Shown here in pieces: positions 54,993 through 63,754 of a DNA stretch of 64,000 nucleotides. Positions within the stretch are counted from its first letter, which is position 1; each line of letters opens with the position of its first letter. The stretch is taken from assembly GCA_946186125.1 (NCBI GenBank), contig CAMHLZ010000008.1, positions 1-64,000 on the forward strand, in the 5' to 3' direction. The stretch is from an uncultured Lachnospira sp. GTDB lineage: Bacteria; Bacillota; Clostridia; Lachnospirales; Lachnospiraceae. The position numbers were made by a program, and so were the translations under genes. The notes beneath the pieces are model-generated. The model was not told the DNA's origin, searched no databases, and saw only the letters and a program-made list of their open reading frames with translations.

Positions 54993-55158
54993 AGATACGT
55001 AGGGCTAATCTATATTACGTATAATTTTCGGGTTTTTAGAATATTATACGTATTAAATGACAAAATCCTACGTATCATTTCAAAGTTTTTATAAAGTGAT
55101 ACGTAATAAACAGCATAATCCTACGTATCATTTTGAAATTATCAGAAAATTATACGTA
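54993..55158. repeat. Array of seven TACGTA palindromes in 53-bp tandem units
   Basis: TACGTA starts at 54996, 55016, 55047, 55069, 55100, 55122 and 55153, with steps of 20, 31, 22, 31, 22, 31. The units at 55047 and 55100 are 53 bases each and alike: TACGTA, AT-rich bases, AATCC-TACGTA-TCATTT. The first is 51 bases. Some sites occur as TGATACGTA and others as the complement TACGTATCA. It has no open frame. Confidence 0.85.
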
Positions 55159-55331
55159 TGAGAAGCCAGCCCACGGATTTCGCTGTGTAATGTGTCAGTT
55201 ACTTATTATTCACTCTACTAATTAAAAGAATAATATGTAAATTTGGAACCATCATAGGCAAACGTTTTTTTGAAAATTCTAAAAAGTCTGACATATTTTT
55301 AGCATGACATTTAAGAGCTCGAAATTTTTTA

Positions 55332-55360
55332 TTGCAATAAAATAACCCCTGTGGTACAAT
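55332..55360 (+). promoter_or_regulatory. Promoter of apbE
   Basis: TTGCAA at 55332 and TACAAT at 55355 are spaced by 17 bases, 66 bases ahead of the GTG start. Confidence 0.65.
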
Positions 55361-55426
55361 CTGAGATGGTAAGTTAAGGCTAACTGATTTGCTGTTATAG
55401 AGAAAAAGGTTGAATGGAGAATAACC

Positions 55427-56473
55427 GTGAAAACAAAACGAAGAATAATTTTTGAAATAGCAATTTTAATATTGATTATGATAATGTGTTCAGGATGCGG
55501 AGGTACACAGAAATCTATATCAGATGATTCTGGTGAAGAAGAACGTGAAATATACGCAATGGATACATATATGACAGTGAAAGCATATGGTGGTGGTGCA
55601 AAAGAGGCCGTGGATAAGGCAGAAGAGAGAATCAGAGAACTTGACAGTAAGTTATCTACCGGCATCGAGGAAAGTGAAGTTTACCAGATTAATAAAAACG
55701 GAGGCGGAGTGTTATCAGAAGATGGGGTATATCTGTTAAAAAGGTCTTTAGAATTGTGGGATAGTACGGATAGAACATTTAATCCTGCAATTTATCCAAT
55801 CATGGAGTTGTGGGGATTTACAACGAAGGATTATCAGGTTCCTGATGAAGATGAGATATCAGATACATTAAAACTTACAGATGCGGATAATATTATTTTT
55901 GATGAAAAAACCGGTAAAGTATCATTTAAAAAGGATGGAATGAAACTTGATTTTGGTGGAGTTGCTAAAGGATATACTTCGGACTGCATAATGAAGATAT
56001 TTAACGAATGTGGAATAAAAAGCGGCATTGTGAGTCTTGGTGGGAATGTACATGTGCTTGGAAATAAACCGGATGGAAGTGATTTCAGGATTGCAATCAG
56101 AAATCCGGACACACAGCAGGATTCATACATAGGTGTTTTGGAAGCGAGCGACTGTGCAGTGATAACTTCAGGTGGATATGAAAGATATTTTGAAAAAGAT
56201 GGAGTTATATATCACCATATTATTGATTCGGAGACAGGATATCCGGCTGATAACGGACTAAAATCAGTGACAATAGTAAGTAAGGATGGTACTTTGGCAG
56301 ATATTTTGTCAACATCCCTTTATATTATGGGATTAGACAAGGCAAGTGATTACTGGTACGAACACAGAGAAAAATTTGATGTAATATTTGTGGACGATAG
56401 TGGAACAGTGTATATCACAGGCGGGATTGAAAAGAATTTTGAATCGGAATATGATGTCAGAATAATAAAGTAG
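55427..56473 (+). CDS. apbE: FAD:protein FMN transferase (ApbE lipoprotein)
   Basis: A 348-residue secreted flavin transferase that attaches FMN to Thr of FMN-binding electron-transfer proteins. The lipoprotein signal (ILILIMIMCSGCGG) supplies a lipid-modified Cys. YAMDTYMTVKAYG, DFGGVAKGYTSDCIMK, GGNVHVLGNK and ITSGGYERYFEKDGVIYHHI are family motifs. The GTG start has AATGGAGAATAACC upstream. It leads a group with a broken FMN-binding protein, a NusG-II protein and a Gx transporter. Confidence 0.93.
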   Translation: MKTKRRIIFEIAILILIMIMCSGCGGTQKSISDDSGEEEREIYAMDTYMTVKAYGGGAKEAVDKAEERIRELDSKLSTGIEESEVYQINKNGGGVLSEDGVYLLKRSLELWDSTDRTFNPAIYPIMELWGFTTKDYQVPDEDEISDTLKLTDADNIIFDEKTGKVSFKKDGMKLDFGGVAKGYTSDCIMKIFNECGIKSGIVSLGGNVHVLGNKPDGSDFRIAIRNPDTQQDSYIGVLEASDCAVITSGGYERYFEKDGVIYHHIIDSETGYPADNGLKSVTIVSKDGTLADILSTSLYIMGLDKASDYWYEHREKFDVIFVDDSGTVYITGGIEKNFESEYDVRIIK

Positions 56474-56488
56474 TAAGAAGGGCTTAGT

Positions 56489-56622
56489 GTGAAAAATCAT
56501 ATTGATATATGATTTTTTACACGTCAATTTGTGCCGCAGGCGTCACAAATTGAAAGTATCGCAGAACTGAATTGGATATTCAGCTCGCGATTCCTTCGAC
56601 GCAAGCGTCTGCGGAATGGAGA
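56489..56622. repeat. Cluster of inverted repeats between apbE and the FMN-binding gene
   Basis: A hairpin of GTGTGAAAAATCATA and TATGATTTTTTACAC lies just after apbE and probably terminates it. It is followed by CAATTTGTG-ccgcaggcgt-CACAAATTG (perfect 9-bp arms), CTGAAT-tgg-ATATTCAG and CGCAGA...TCTGCG. The CCGCAG loop of the second hairpin is complementary to CTGCGG at its far end, so a compact multi-branched fold is possible. Confidence 0.5.
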
Positions 56623-56627
56623 TTAGT

Positions 56628-56998
56628 GTGAAACAGTTTAGAAATACGATTAAATTATTACCGGCAGTAGTAATTGCTTCATTAAGAGATTATACTTCCG
56701 TGATTTATGGAGGCAGTCTGGATTCTGTGACAGAAGAGGTTACGGAAAAAGAAACACAAAAAAAGTGAGAGAAAGGGAGCAACTGACAGAGGAAGAGACA
56801 AGTGAACAGCCTGCCACAATAGAACACGAGGAGCAGGCGGCAGCATATGTGGATGGAATATATTATGGAACGGGAAAAGGATTTGACGGAAATATAAAAG
56901 CGTCAGGAATTATATGGAATGTCAGGGCTATATGGTTTATACTTGTAAGAGCAGCTATATTGGTTCTTATATTAATTTTTTTGACGAAAGGGAAATAA
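56628..56998 (+). pseudogene. FMN-binding-domain membrane protein, split by a -1 frame change and internally deleted
   Basis: Frame one (56628-56768, GTG start with GCGGAATGGAGATTA upstream) encodes a hydrophobic N-terminus and the acidic linker SVTEEVTEKETQKK, then stops. Frame -1 continues from 56765 with REREQLTEEETSEQ, YVDGIYYGTGKGFDGNIK (start of an FMN-binding domain), then ASGIIWNVRAI, a membrane helix and KGK. The last codons of frame one are CAA AAA AAG TGA, so A AAA AAG (56759-56765) is a dnaX-type slippery heptamer. The FMN-binding core including its SGAT Thr is missing, so even the joined product looks defective. Confidence 0.6.
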
Positions 56999-56999
56999 A

Positions 57000-57371
57000 G
57001 TGAAGAAAAAAGACATTATCCTCATAGGAACGATTCTTCTGATTGCGTTAATTTCGTATTTAGTTATACATTTCAGAAGCAATAATACAGGCAATATTGT
57101 GATAGTAAGTGTTTCAGGCGAGATTTACGGAAAATATCCTTTAAATGAAAACAGGATTATTGATGTAAATGAAAATAAAGGTTATAACCGGATTGTCATA
57201 AATGATGGAAAGGTATATATGGAAGAAGCTGACTGTCCTGATAAGTATTGTGTTAGTCAGGGAAAAATCAGTAAAACAGGTGAGATCATAGTGTGTCTTC
57301 CGCATAAGCTTTCTGTTGAAATAAAAAATCAGTCAGAAGCAACGGATGAGATTGATGCAGTAGCGAAGTAG
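57000..57371 (+). CDS. NusG domain II-containing exported protein
   Basis: A 123-residue protein with an N-terminal membrane helix (IILIGTILLIALISYLVIHF). The extracellular domain has GEIYGKYPLN, NDGKVYMEEADCPDKYCVSQG and IVCLPHKLSVEI, matching NusG-II domains found beside Gx transporters and FMN-binding proteins. The two conserved Cys in CPDKYC and the Cys in VCLPHK suggest redox or metal binding. The function is unknown. It starts at GTG two bases after the upstream gene. Confidence 0.85.
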   Translation: MKKKDIILIGTILLIALISYLVIHFRSNNTGNIVIVSVSGEIYGKYPLNENRIIDVNENKGYNRIVINDGKVYMEEADCPDKYCVSQGKISKTGEIIVCLPHKLSVEIKNQSEATDEIDAVAK

Positions 57372-57380
57372 GTGGAAGTT

Positions 57381-57875
57381 ATGAGTAAAAGAATTGCAAA
57401 TATCGGATTAATGACAGCTCTTGCAATGATATTTAGTTATGTAGAAGCAATGCTGCCGATTAATTTTGGAATACCGGGTGTGAAGATTGGAATTGCTAAT
57501 CTGGTTGTTGTAAGCGGTGTCTATATTTTGAATATTAAAGATGTATGGATGATTTCTATGATTAGAATTTTTCTTATGGGACTTCTTTTTGGAAATGGTG
57601 TATCGTTGATTTACAGCTTATCCGGTGGAGTTTTAAGCCTGCTTGTAATGATGCTTTTAAAAAAATCAGGTATATTCAGCATTAAAGGAGTAAGCGTAGC
57701 AGGAGCTGTATCACATAACATTGGTCAGCTCATCGCTGCATCAGTTGTTATTGGAAATCTTAGCATATTTTATTACTTTCCGGTACTTCTTATAGCCGGA
57801 GTAGTTATGGGAATTATTATCGGTATGCTGTCAGGAAGAATCCTGACAGGAGTAAAACCGGAAATGAATAATTGA
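57381..57875 (+). CDS. Gx transporter family protein (heptaprenyl diphosphate synthase component I-like)
   Basis: A 164-residue membrane protein with about five helices: MSKRIANIGLMTALAMIFSY, then INFGIPGVKIGIANLVVVSG and FGNGVSLIYSLSGGVLSLLVM. This matches the Hpre_diP_synt_I / Gx family, an ECF-S-like fold of unknown substrate usually beside NusG-II and apbE genes. The ATG at 57381 has AGGTGGAAGTT upstream. Confidence 0.85.
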   Translation: MSKRIANIGLMTALAMIFSYVEAMLPINFGIPGVKIGIANLVVVSGVYILNIKDVWMISMIRIFLMGLLFGNGVSLIYSLSGGVLSLLVMMLLKKSGIFSIKGVSVAGAVSHNIGQLIAASVVIGNLSIFYYFPVLLIAGVVMGIIIGMLSGRILTGVKPEMNN

Positions 57876-57900
57876 TTTGAAAAGCTGTTTATCAAGAAGC

Positions 57901-57930
57901 GGCATGTGATTTATTCACATGCCACTTTTA
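57901..57930. terminator. Bidirectional terminator between converging genes
   Basis: GGCATGTGA and TCACATGCC form a perfect 9-bp stem around TTTAT. ACTTTTATTAT follows on the plus strand and a weaker T-bearing run (CTTCTTGAT) on the minus strand. Confidence 0.75.
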
Positions 57931-59664
57931 TTATAATTGCACAATGTCAGATATATCGCTGTCTATAAGCATAGAGTAGTTGGTGTGGTATATTACGAAT
58001 CCGGGTGCTGCCCCCGCTACTTTTTTAACATGCTTTTTTTCAATATAGTCTACTTCAATTTTATTCTGACCTGCTCCTTTTGAAAAATGTGCTGCGAGTT
58101 TACCGGCTTCTTCGTATTCTTTATCGGTTATTTCGTCACCGTTAGTTTTAAGTATAACGTGTGAACCGGGCATTCCCTTGGCATGAAACCACAAATCATT
58201 ACCGCTTGCAACTTTAAAAGTAAGTTCTTCATTTTGGAAATTATTTTTTCCAACATATATGTGGTGATTGCCACTTGAGATAAAATGAAGTGGTACGCTT
58301 TTAAATTTTGATTTTTTATCGGAAGATTTTCTGCGTATATAATTATATTGTATAAGTTCTTCTTTTATTTCTTTCAAATCATCTTCGCTGGTTGATAAAT
58401 CAAGAGATGTCTGGATTGATTCTAAATGAGAAATCTCATTGGCAGTCGTTTTAGTTATTTCTGTAAGTGCTTCATACGTTCTCTTAAGCTTATTGTATTT
58501 TTCAAAATATTTTTTTGCATTTTCGATAGGGGGTAGTTCTGTATCAAGCGGAATGGTTATTTCAGTGCCAGTGTAATAATTTTCACAGGTTAATTCTTTT
58601 GCACCCTGCTCGCACTGATAACCGTATGTGTTTAATAATTCGCCGTAAACCTTATATTTTTCACGCTTTTCGGTATCTTTTAATTGCTTTATCTGAAGGT
58701 CATATTTTTTATATGATTTCGACAGGTTTGACTGCACAATCTGTCTCAAATCAGAAGAACGCTGGCGCATTCTGGTCACAAAATTTTTTTCGGCATAATA
58801 TTTTTCGAGCATTTCGCTGGCTGTCCCGAATTCCTTTGATTCTATGTCATCATACAGTGTAAGTGGGATAGAACTGTATTCAACTGGAACTCCGTTTTTA
58901 TAATAAATGTTATAGGTAAAAGAATTTGATTTGATTTCATCTATAACAAGCTGTAGCATATGAAACAGATGCAAATGTTCAGTTTCTGATAACTCATTTA
59001 TAGGAAGAGAAGAGTCTAAAGATGCCATATGACAGACTTCCTCTGCAGCAACCGGACTAAAACCGGTAAGAGAAGTATAAATTGCTTTTGAACAATTAAC
59101 ATTTTTACTTGTCACGGTTTTAGTATAGTCATCTTTTGAAAATTCAAACGGATTAAGTTTTCTGGTTGTATCAGGTATAAAATACTTTCGGCCTGGAAGA
59201 ACTTCTCTTACAGAGCTGATATGTGCCGGTATATGTTTTATACTGTCAATAATATTATCATCATCATCGCAGAAAATAATATTACTGTATTTACCCATAA
59301 GTTCAATAACCAATGTTTTATAGCAGATATCTCCCATTTCATTGTAGTGTTCAATTCGGATATTAATAATTCTCTCAAGTCCCGGCTGTGTAACACTTAT
59401 TATTTTACCATTATTGATATGTTTTCTTAAAAGCATACAAAATGAAGGAGCAGTGAGAGGACTGTTCTTAGATACGGTCGTAAAATAAACCAGGGGCAGT
59501 GAAGCACTGGCTGATAGCATAAGTTTATATTGTTCTTTATTATTTTTAATGGTTATAAAAAGTTCGTCAGGTTCCGGTTGTGCAATTTTAAAAACTCGTC
59601 CTCCGGTGATATTTCTGTTCATTTCATCAACAATTGATGAAACTGTAATTCCGTCGAAAGCCAT
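57931..59664 (-). CDS. rqcH: RqcH/NFACT ribosome quality-control protein
   Basis: A 577-residue protein that recruits tRNA-Ala to stalled 50S subunits for C-terminal Ala tailing in Bacillus. It was formerly annotated as fibronectin-binding. It starts MAFDGITVSSIVDEMNRNI with GGGAGGTTTTAGTTCT upstream. HIPAHISSVREVLPGRKYF, a central coiled coil (about residues 280-430) and the NFACT-R block GNDLWFHAKGMPGSHVIL are present. Upstream in-frame starts lack a ribosome-binding site. Confidence 0.92.
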   Translation of the reverse strand: MAFDGITVSSIVDEMNRNITGGRVFKIAQPEPDELFITIKNNKEQYKLMLSASASLPLVYFTTVSKNSPLTAPSFCMLLRKHINNGKIISVTQPGLERIINIRIEHYNEMGDICYKTLVIELMGKYSNIIFCDDDDNIIDSIKHIPAHISSVREVLPGRKYFIPDTTRKLNPFEFSKDDYTKTVTSKNVNCSKAIYTSLTGFSPVAAEEVCHMASLDSSLPINELSETEHLHLFHMLQLVIDEIKSNSFTYNIYYKNGVPVEYSSIPLTLYDDIESKEFGTASEMLEKYYAEKNFVTRMRQRSSDLRQIVQSNLSKSYKKYDLQIKQLKDTEKREKYKVYGELLNTYGYQCEQGAKELTCENYYTGTEITIPLDTELPPIENAKKYFEKYNKLKRTYEALTEITKTTANEISHLESIQTSLDLSTSEDDLKEIKEELIQYNYIRRKSSDKKSKFKSVPLHFISSGNHHIYVGKNNFQNEELTFKVASGNDLWFHAKGMPGSHVILKTNGDEITDKEYEEAGKLAAHFSKGAGQNKIEVDYIEKKHVKKVAGAAPGFVIYHTNYSMLIDSDISDIVQL

Positions 59665-59824
59665 AGAACTAAAACCTCCCTTTTCACAAATTTGTCTACT
59701 GATTATAGTAAACGAAAGAATGGGAAAATGCAAGGAAAAGATTGACTGTTGAAAATGAATGTTCTATAATATAAATTATGTTTTTAGACATGTTTGCAGG
59801 TTGCAGAAAGGGCATGAAATAATT

Positions 59825-60703
59825 ATGGTAAAAAGTATGACAGGTTTCGGCCGTTGCGAATACATAGATAAAGATATAAAAGTGACCGTTGAAGTGAAGT
59901 CGGTTAATCACAGGTATTCAGAGATAAGCATTAGGATTCCGAAGAATATTTATTGTTTTGAAAATGAGGTTAGAAACCTTGTAAAAAAATATCTGGAACG
60001 TGGAAAAGTTGATATCTTTATCAGTTATGAAGATTTGTCTGAAAATGCCGGCGAGGTAAAATATAATGAGTCGCTGGCGAGACAGTACGTAAATCTTTTT
60101 AAAGACATGAAAGAAAAATTAGGAATCGAAAATGACATGAGTGCGTCTGTGCTATTAAGATGTCAGGATGTTTTGGAGATTCAGGAAAAAGAGACAGATG
60201 AGGATACTGTGTGGAGTGTGATTGAAAAGGCCGTATCTTCAGCTGTGGAGAATCTTGTACGGACGAGAATTGCTGAGGGAGAAAACCTGAGGAAAGATAT
60301 TTTATTAAAGCTGGAAAATATACAAAATTCGGTTGGATTTATAGAAGAAAAGGAGCCTGAATTAGTAGAAGAGTACAGAAAGAAGATAGAAGATAAGGTA
60401 AGGGAGATTTTAGCAGATACTTCTGTAGATGAAAGCAGGATAGTAGCTGAGACAGTCTTGTATGCGGATAAAATCTGTGTAGATGAGGAGACGGTAAGAC
60501 TTAAGAGTCACGTTAAAGCCATGGAGGAATGTCTGCAGTCTGATGAGGCGATAGGAAGAAAAATGGATTTTATTGCCCAGGAGATGAATAGGGAAGCTAA
60601 TACTATTTTATCAAAGACAAACGATCCTGAAGTGTCTGATTATGCAATAGCTATTAAAACTGAAATCGAAAAAGTAAGGGAACAGATACAAAATATTGAG
60701 TAA
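59825..60703 (+). CDS. yicC: YicC family endoribonuclease
   Basis: A 292-residue protein, MVKSMTGFGRCEYIDKDIKV then EVKSVNHRYSEISIRIP, with the conserved C-terminal GRKMDFIAQEMNREANTILSK. YicC acts in small-RNA and mRNA turnover in E. coli and B. subtilis. The ATG at 59825 matches the family start. It precedes remA-gmk-rpoZ, the usual Firmicutes order. Confidence 0.92.
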   Translation: MVKSMTGFGRCEYIDKDIKVTVEVKSVNHRYSEISIRIPKNIYCFENEVRNLVKKYLERGKVDIFISYEDLSENAGEVKYNESLARQYVNLFKDMKEKLGIENDMSASVLLRCQDVLEIQEKETDEDTVWSVIEKAVSSAVENLVRTRIAEGENLRKDILLKLENIQNSVGFIEEKEPELVEEYRKKIEDKVREILADTSVDESRIVAETVLYADKICVDEETVRLKSHVKAMEECLQSDEAIGRKMDFIAQEMNREANTILSKTNDPEVSDYAIAIKTEIEKVREQIQNIE

Positions 60704-60727
60704 TAATAGGATGGAATGGAGATTATT

Positions 60728-61009
60728 TTGAAGAACAGATTAATCAATGTGGGTTATGGAAATGTAATTAATGCAGATAAACTTATTGCTGTTATCAGTT
60801 CAGATTCGGCACCTGCGAGAAGAAAGATTCAGAATTCAAAGGAAGAAGGGCTTGCTGTTGATGCTACGCAGGGACGAAAGACGAAATCTTTACTTGTTAT
60901 GGAAAATGGAATAATTATTCTTTCAGCACTTACACCCGATACGATTACGTCAAGGATTAATGATAACGGTGAGGTGATGATAAAAGGAGAAAATGATGAA
61001 GAAAGATAA
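60728..61009 (+). CDS. remA: RemA-like DNA-binding regulator (DUF370)
   Basis: A 93-residue protein: INVGYGNVINADKLIAVISS followed by DSAPARRKIQNSKEEGLAVDATQGRKTKSLLVMENGIIILSAL, the RemA/DUF370 core with the RRxxQ and GRKTK surfaces. RemA activates matrix genes in Bacillus. The TTG at 60728 is chosen because GGAATGGAGATTATT lies upstream; an ATG at 60716 would add MEII. It overlaps gmk. Confidence 0.85.
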   Translation: MKNRLINVGYGNVINADKLIAVISSDSAPARRKIQNSKEEGLAVDATQGRKTKSLLVMENGIIILSALTPDTITSRINDNGEVMIKGENDEER

Positions 61010-61619
61010 AGGTGTTTTAGTAGTAATATCAGGGTTCTCAGGTTGTGGAAAGGGAACGATGATGAAAGAGTTGTTAGAAAAATATGATAATTATGCATTA
61101 TCAATTTCGGCAACAACCAGAAGTCCAAGAAAGGGAGAAGAAGACGGCAGGGAATATTTCTTTAAAACAAAAGAAGAATTTAAGAAAATGATAGATGAGC
61201 AGGCATTTTTGGAGTATGCATGCTATGTAGATAATTATTATGGCACACCAAAAGATTATGTAGAAAAATGTCTTGAAGATGGTAAAGATGTTCTGCTGGA
61301 GATTGAGATTCAGGGGGCACAAAATGTTAAGAAACTTATGCCGGATGCTGTATTGATATTTATATTGCCACCGTCGGCAGAAGAATTAAAAAACAGACTG
61401 TCAGGAAGGGGTACGGAGACAGAAGATGTTATCCAGGCAAGACTTGACAGAGCTAAGGAAGAAGCGTATGGTATTGAAGGATACGACTACGTGGTTGTAA
61501 ATGATAATCTGGAAGAAAGTGTGGCACAGCTTAATTCACTTATTAAAAGTCTGCACTGTGACACTTTTAGAAATAAAGAATTAATTAATAATATAAGAGA
61601 AGGCGTTAATCGCTTTTAG
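60996..61619 (+). CDS. gmk: Guanylate kinase
   Basis: Phosphorylates GMP/dGMP with ATP. The 207 residues have P-loop ISGFSGCGKGTMMKEL, the GMP-binding SISATTRSPRKGEEDGREYFF and LEIEIQGAQNVKKLMPD. GGRGTETEDVIQARL-like LID sequence is present as SGRGTETEDVIQARL. ATG codons at 60993 and 60996 are both in frame after AAAAGGAGAAA. Confidence 0.95.
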   Translation: MKKDKGVLVVISGFSGCGKGTMMKELLEKYDNYALSISATTRSPRKGEEDGREYFFKTKEEFKKMIDEQAFLEYACYVDNYYGTPKDYVEKCLEDGKDVLLEIEIQGAQNVKKLMPDAVLIFILPPSAEELKNRLSGRGTETEDVIQARLDRAKEEAYGIEGYDYVVVNDNLEESVAQLNSLIKSLHCDTFRNKELINNIREGVNRF

Positions 61620-61632
61620 AAAGGAGTTTAAG

Positions 61633-61875
61633 ATGTTACATCCATCATATTCAGATTTAATGGCAGTAGTTAATAAGGAGGTAGAGCCGGGAGAGCAGCC
61701 TGTTGTACAGAGCAGATACTCAATTGTTATGGCTACATCAAAAAGAGCAAGACAGATTATTGCAGGTGAGGAACCGCTTGTATATGATACTAATGGAAAA
61801 CCACTTTCTATTGCGGTAGATGAATTATACAGTTCAAAAGTGCGTATAGTTGGTGATGATGAGGATGAAGAGTAA
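61633..61875 (+). CDS. rpoZ: RNA polymerase omega subunit
   Basis: An 80-residue subunit. LHPSYSDLMAVVNKEVEPGE, SRYSIVMATSKRARQIIAG and KPLSIAVDELYSSKV match RpoZ of Clostridia, ending in an acidic tail. It follows gmk as usual and overlaps rimO by one base. Confidence 0.93.
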   Translation: MLHPSYSDLMAVVNKEVEPGEQPVVQSRYSIVMATSKRARQIIAGEEPLVYDTNGKPLSIAVDELYSSKVRIVGDDEDEE

Positions 61876-63215
61876 TGAAAATCTTATTTATATCTTTAGG
61901 CTGCGACAAGAATCTTGTGGATTCAGAGGAAATGCTTGGGATATTGAAAACAGATAATGAAATTACATTTACAGATGATGAAACAGAAGCAGACGTTATT
62001 ATTATTAATACGTGCTGCTTTGTTAATGATGCAAAAGAAGAGAGTATTAACACTATTATAGAGATGGGAAGATACCGTACTGAAGGCAGGTGTAAGTCTC
62101 TTATAGTAACGGGATGTCTTGCACAGAGGTACCGTTCAGAGATTATAAAAGAGATTCCTGAGGTAGATGCTGTACTTGGTACTACATCAGTTGAATCAAT
62201 CCTTGAAGTTGTTGATAGTCTGAAAGAAAGTGAAAAGAAGATAGAATTGTATAATCCGCTTGATTTGCCGGTAACGGCAGACCGCAAGAGGATAATTACG
62301 ACAGGAGGACATTACGCATTTCTAAAGATAGCAGAAGGATGTAATAAATGTTGCAGCTATTGTATTATTCCATCTATAAGAGGAAATTATAGAAGTGTTC
62401 CTATGGAACAGCTTGTTGAAAAAGCACAGGAGCTGGTATCACAGGGGGTAAAGGAACTTATTCTTGTTGCACAAGAGACAACATTGTATGGGGTGGATAT
62501 TTATAAGAAAAAAATGTTGCCTGAGCTCTTAAGATCTTTAGAAAAGATTAACGGTCTGTATTGGATTAGAATATTATATTGTTATCCGGAAGAGATTACT
62601 GATGAAATGATAGAAGTAATACGTGACAGCAAAAAGATATGTCATTATCTGGATATTCCTATCCAGCATGCCAGTGATAATGTTTTAAGCTCAATGAAGA
62701 GAAGGACTACAAATGAGAATCTGGTTACAACTATAAGTAAGATAAGAAAAGAGATTCCTGATATTGTACTTAGGACAACGTTGATTTCCGGATTCCCTGG
62801 AGAGACGGAGGAAGATCATAATATAGCGAAGAAATTTATAGAGAAGATTAGATTTGAGCGGCTAGGAGTATTTGCTTATTCTGAGGAAGAGGGAACGCCC
62901 GCTGCACAGATGGAAAATCAGGTTCCGGAGAAAATTAGGGAAGAACGCAGGGATGAGTTAATGGAGATTCAACAGAATATTGCATTTGAATTGGCACAGG
63001 AAAGCATTGACAGAGAATTGCTTGTGATGATTGAAGGTAAAGTGGTTGATGAAAATGCATATATTGGAAGAACATATATGGATGCTCCGGGAGTTGACGG
63101 AAATATTTTTATCACCACTGATGAAGAACTTATGACAGGAGATTTCGTAAAGGTTAAAGTTACGGGGGCTGCCGAGTATGATCTGATTGGTGAATTGATA
63201 GGAGGAAATTTATGA
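61875..63215 (+). CDS. rimO: Ribosomal protein S12 methylthiotransferase RimO
   Basis: A radical-SAM enzyme that methylthiolates an Asp of ribosomal protein S12. The 446 residues contain the N-terminal UPF0004 domain with Cys in LGCDKNLVDSE, NTCCFVNDAKEES and GCLAQRY, the radical-SAM CxxxCxxC in GCNKCCSYCIIPSIRG, and a C-terminal TRAM domain. The VDSEE in place of CVDNEE separates it from MiaB. Confidence 0.93.
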   Translation: MKILFISLGCDKNLVDSEEMLGILKTDNEITFTDDETEADVIIINTCCFVNDAKEESINTIIEMGRYRTEGRCKSLIVTGCLAQRYRSEIIKEIPEVDAVLGTTSVESILEVVDSLKESEKKIELYNPLDLPVTADRKRIITTGGHYAFLKIAEGCNKCCSYCIIPSIRGNYRSVPMEQLVEKAQELVSQGVKELILVAQETTLYGVDIYKKKMLPELLRSLEKINGLYWIRILYCYPEEITDEMIEVIRDSKKICHYLDIPIQHASDNVLSSMKRRTTNENLVTTISKIRKEIPDIVLRTTLISGFPGETEEDHNIAKKFIEKIRFERLGVFAYSEEEGTPAAQMENQVPEKIREERRDELMEIQQNIAFELAQESIDRELLVMIEGKVVDENAYIGRTYMDAPGVDGNIFITTDEELMTGDFVKVKVTGAAEYDLIGELIGGNL

Positions 63216-63754
63216 ATTTACCTAACAAATTGACAATATTAAGAGTGATTCTTATACCGTTTTTCGTATTATTTATGCTGATAACAATATTTGGCGAGCC
63301 TGATAAGTATATTGCATTGACGATATTTGTTCTTGCAAGTCTGACAGATATGTTTGATGGTAAGATTGCAAGAAAATATAATCTTGTCACTAATTTTGGA
63401 AAGTTTATGGATCCGATGGCAGACAAGCTTTTGGTGTGTTCCGCTATGATTTGTCTTATTGGTGATAAGCTTTTATCGTGGATTGTGATAATTATTATAA
63501 GCAGAGAATTAATAATAAGTGGTTTCAGACTTGTTGCATCGGATAACGGAGTTGTAATTGCCGCCAGCTGGTGGGGAAAGTACAAGACAGTAAGTCAGAT
63601 GACGATGATAATTTTATTAATTCTCGACTGGAAATTTGCATGGTTTCAGGTGCTTGAGTATGTATTTATATACGTGGCACTTGTGCTGACTGTTGTTTCA
63701 TTAATTGATTACATTGTTAAGAATAAAGAGGTAATTTCAGATGGCGGAAAATAG
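63212..63754 (+). CDS. pgsA: CDP-diacylglycerol-glycerol-3-phosphate 3-phosphatidyltransferase
   Basis: Membrane enzyme making phosphatidylglycerophosphate. The 180 residues start MNLPNKLTILRVILIPFFVL and carry the CDP-alcohol phosphotransferase motif SLTDMFDGKIARKYNLVTNFGKFMDPMADK (DGxxAR...GxxxDxxxD). It overlaps rimO by four bases and the cinA-like gene by 14. Confidence 0.95.
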   Translation: MNLPNKLTILRVILIPFFVLFMLITIFGEPDKYIALTIFVLASLTDMFDGKIARKYNLVTNFGKFMDPMADKLLVCSAMICLIGDKLLSWIVIIIISRELIISGFRLVASDNGVVIAASWWGKYKTVSQMTMIILLILDWKFAWFQVLEYVFIYVALVLTVVSLIDYIVKNKEVISDGGK

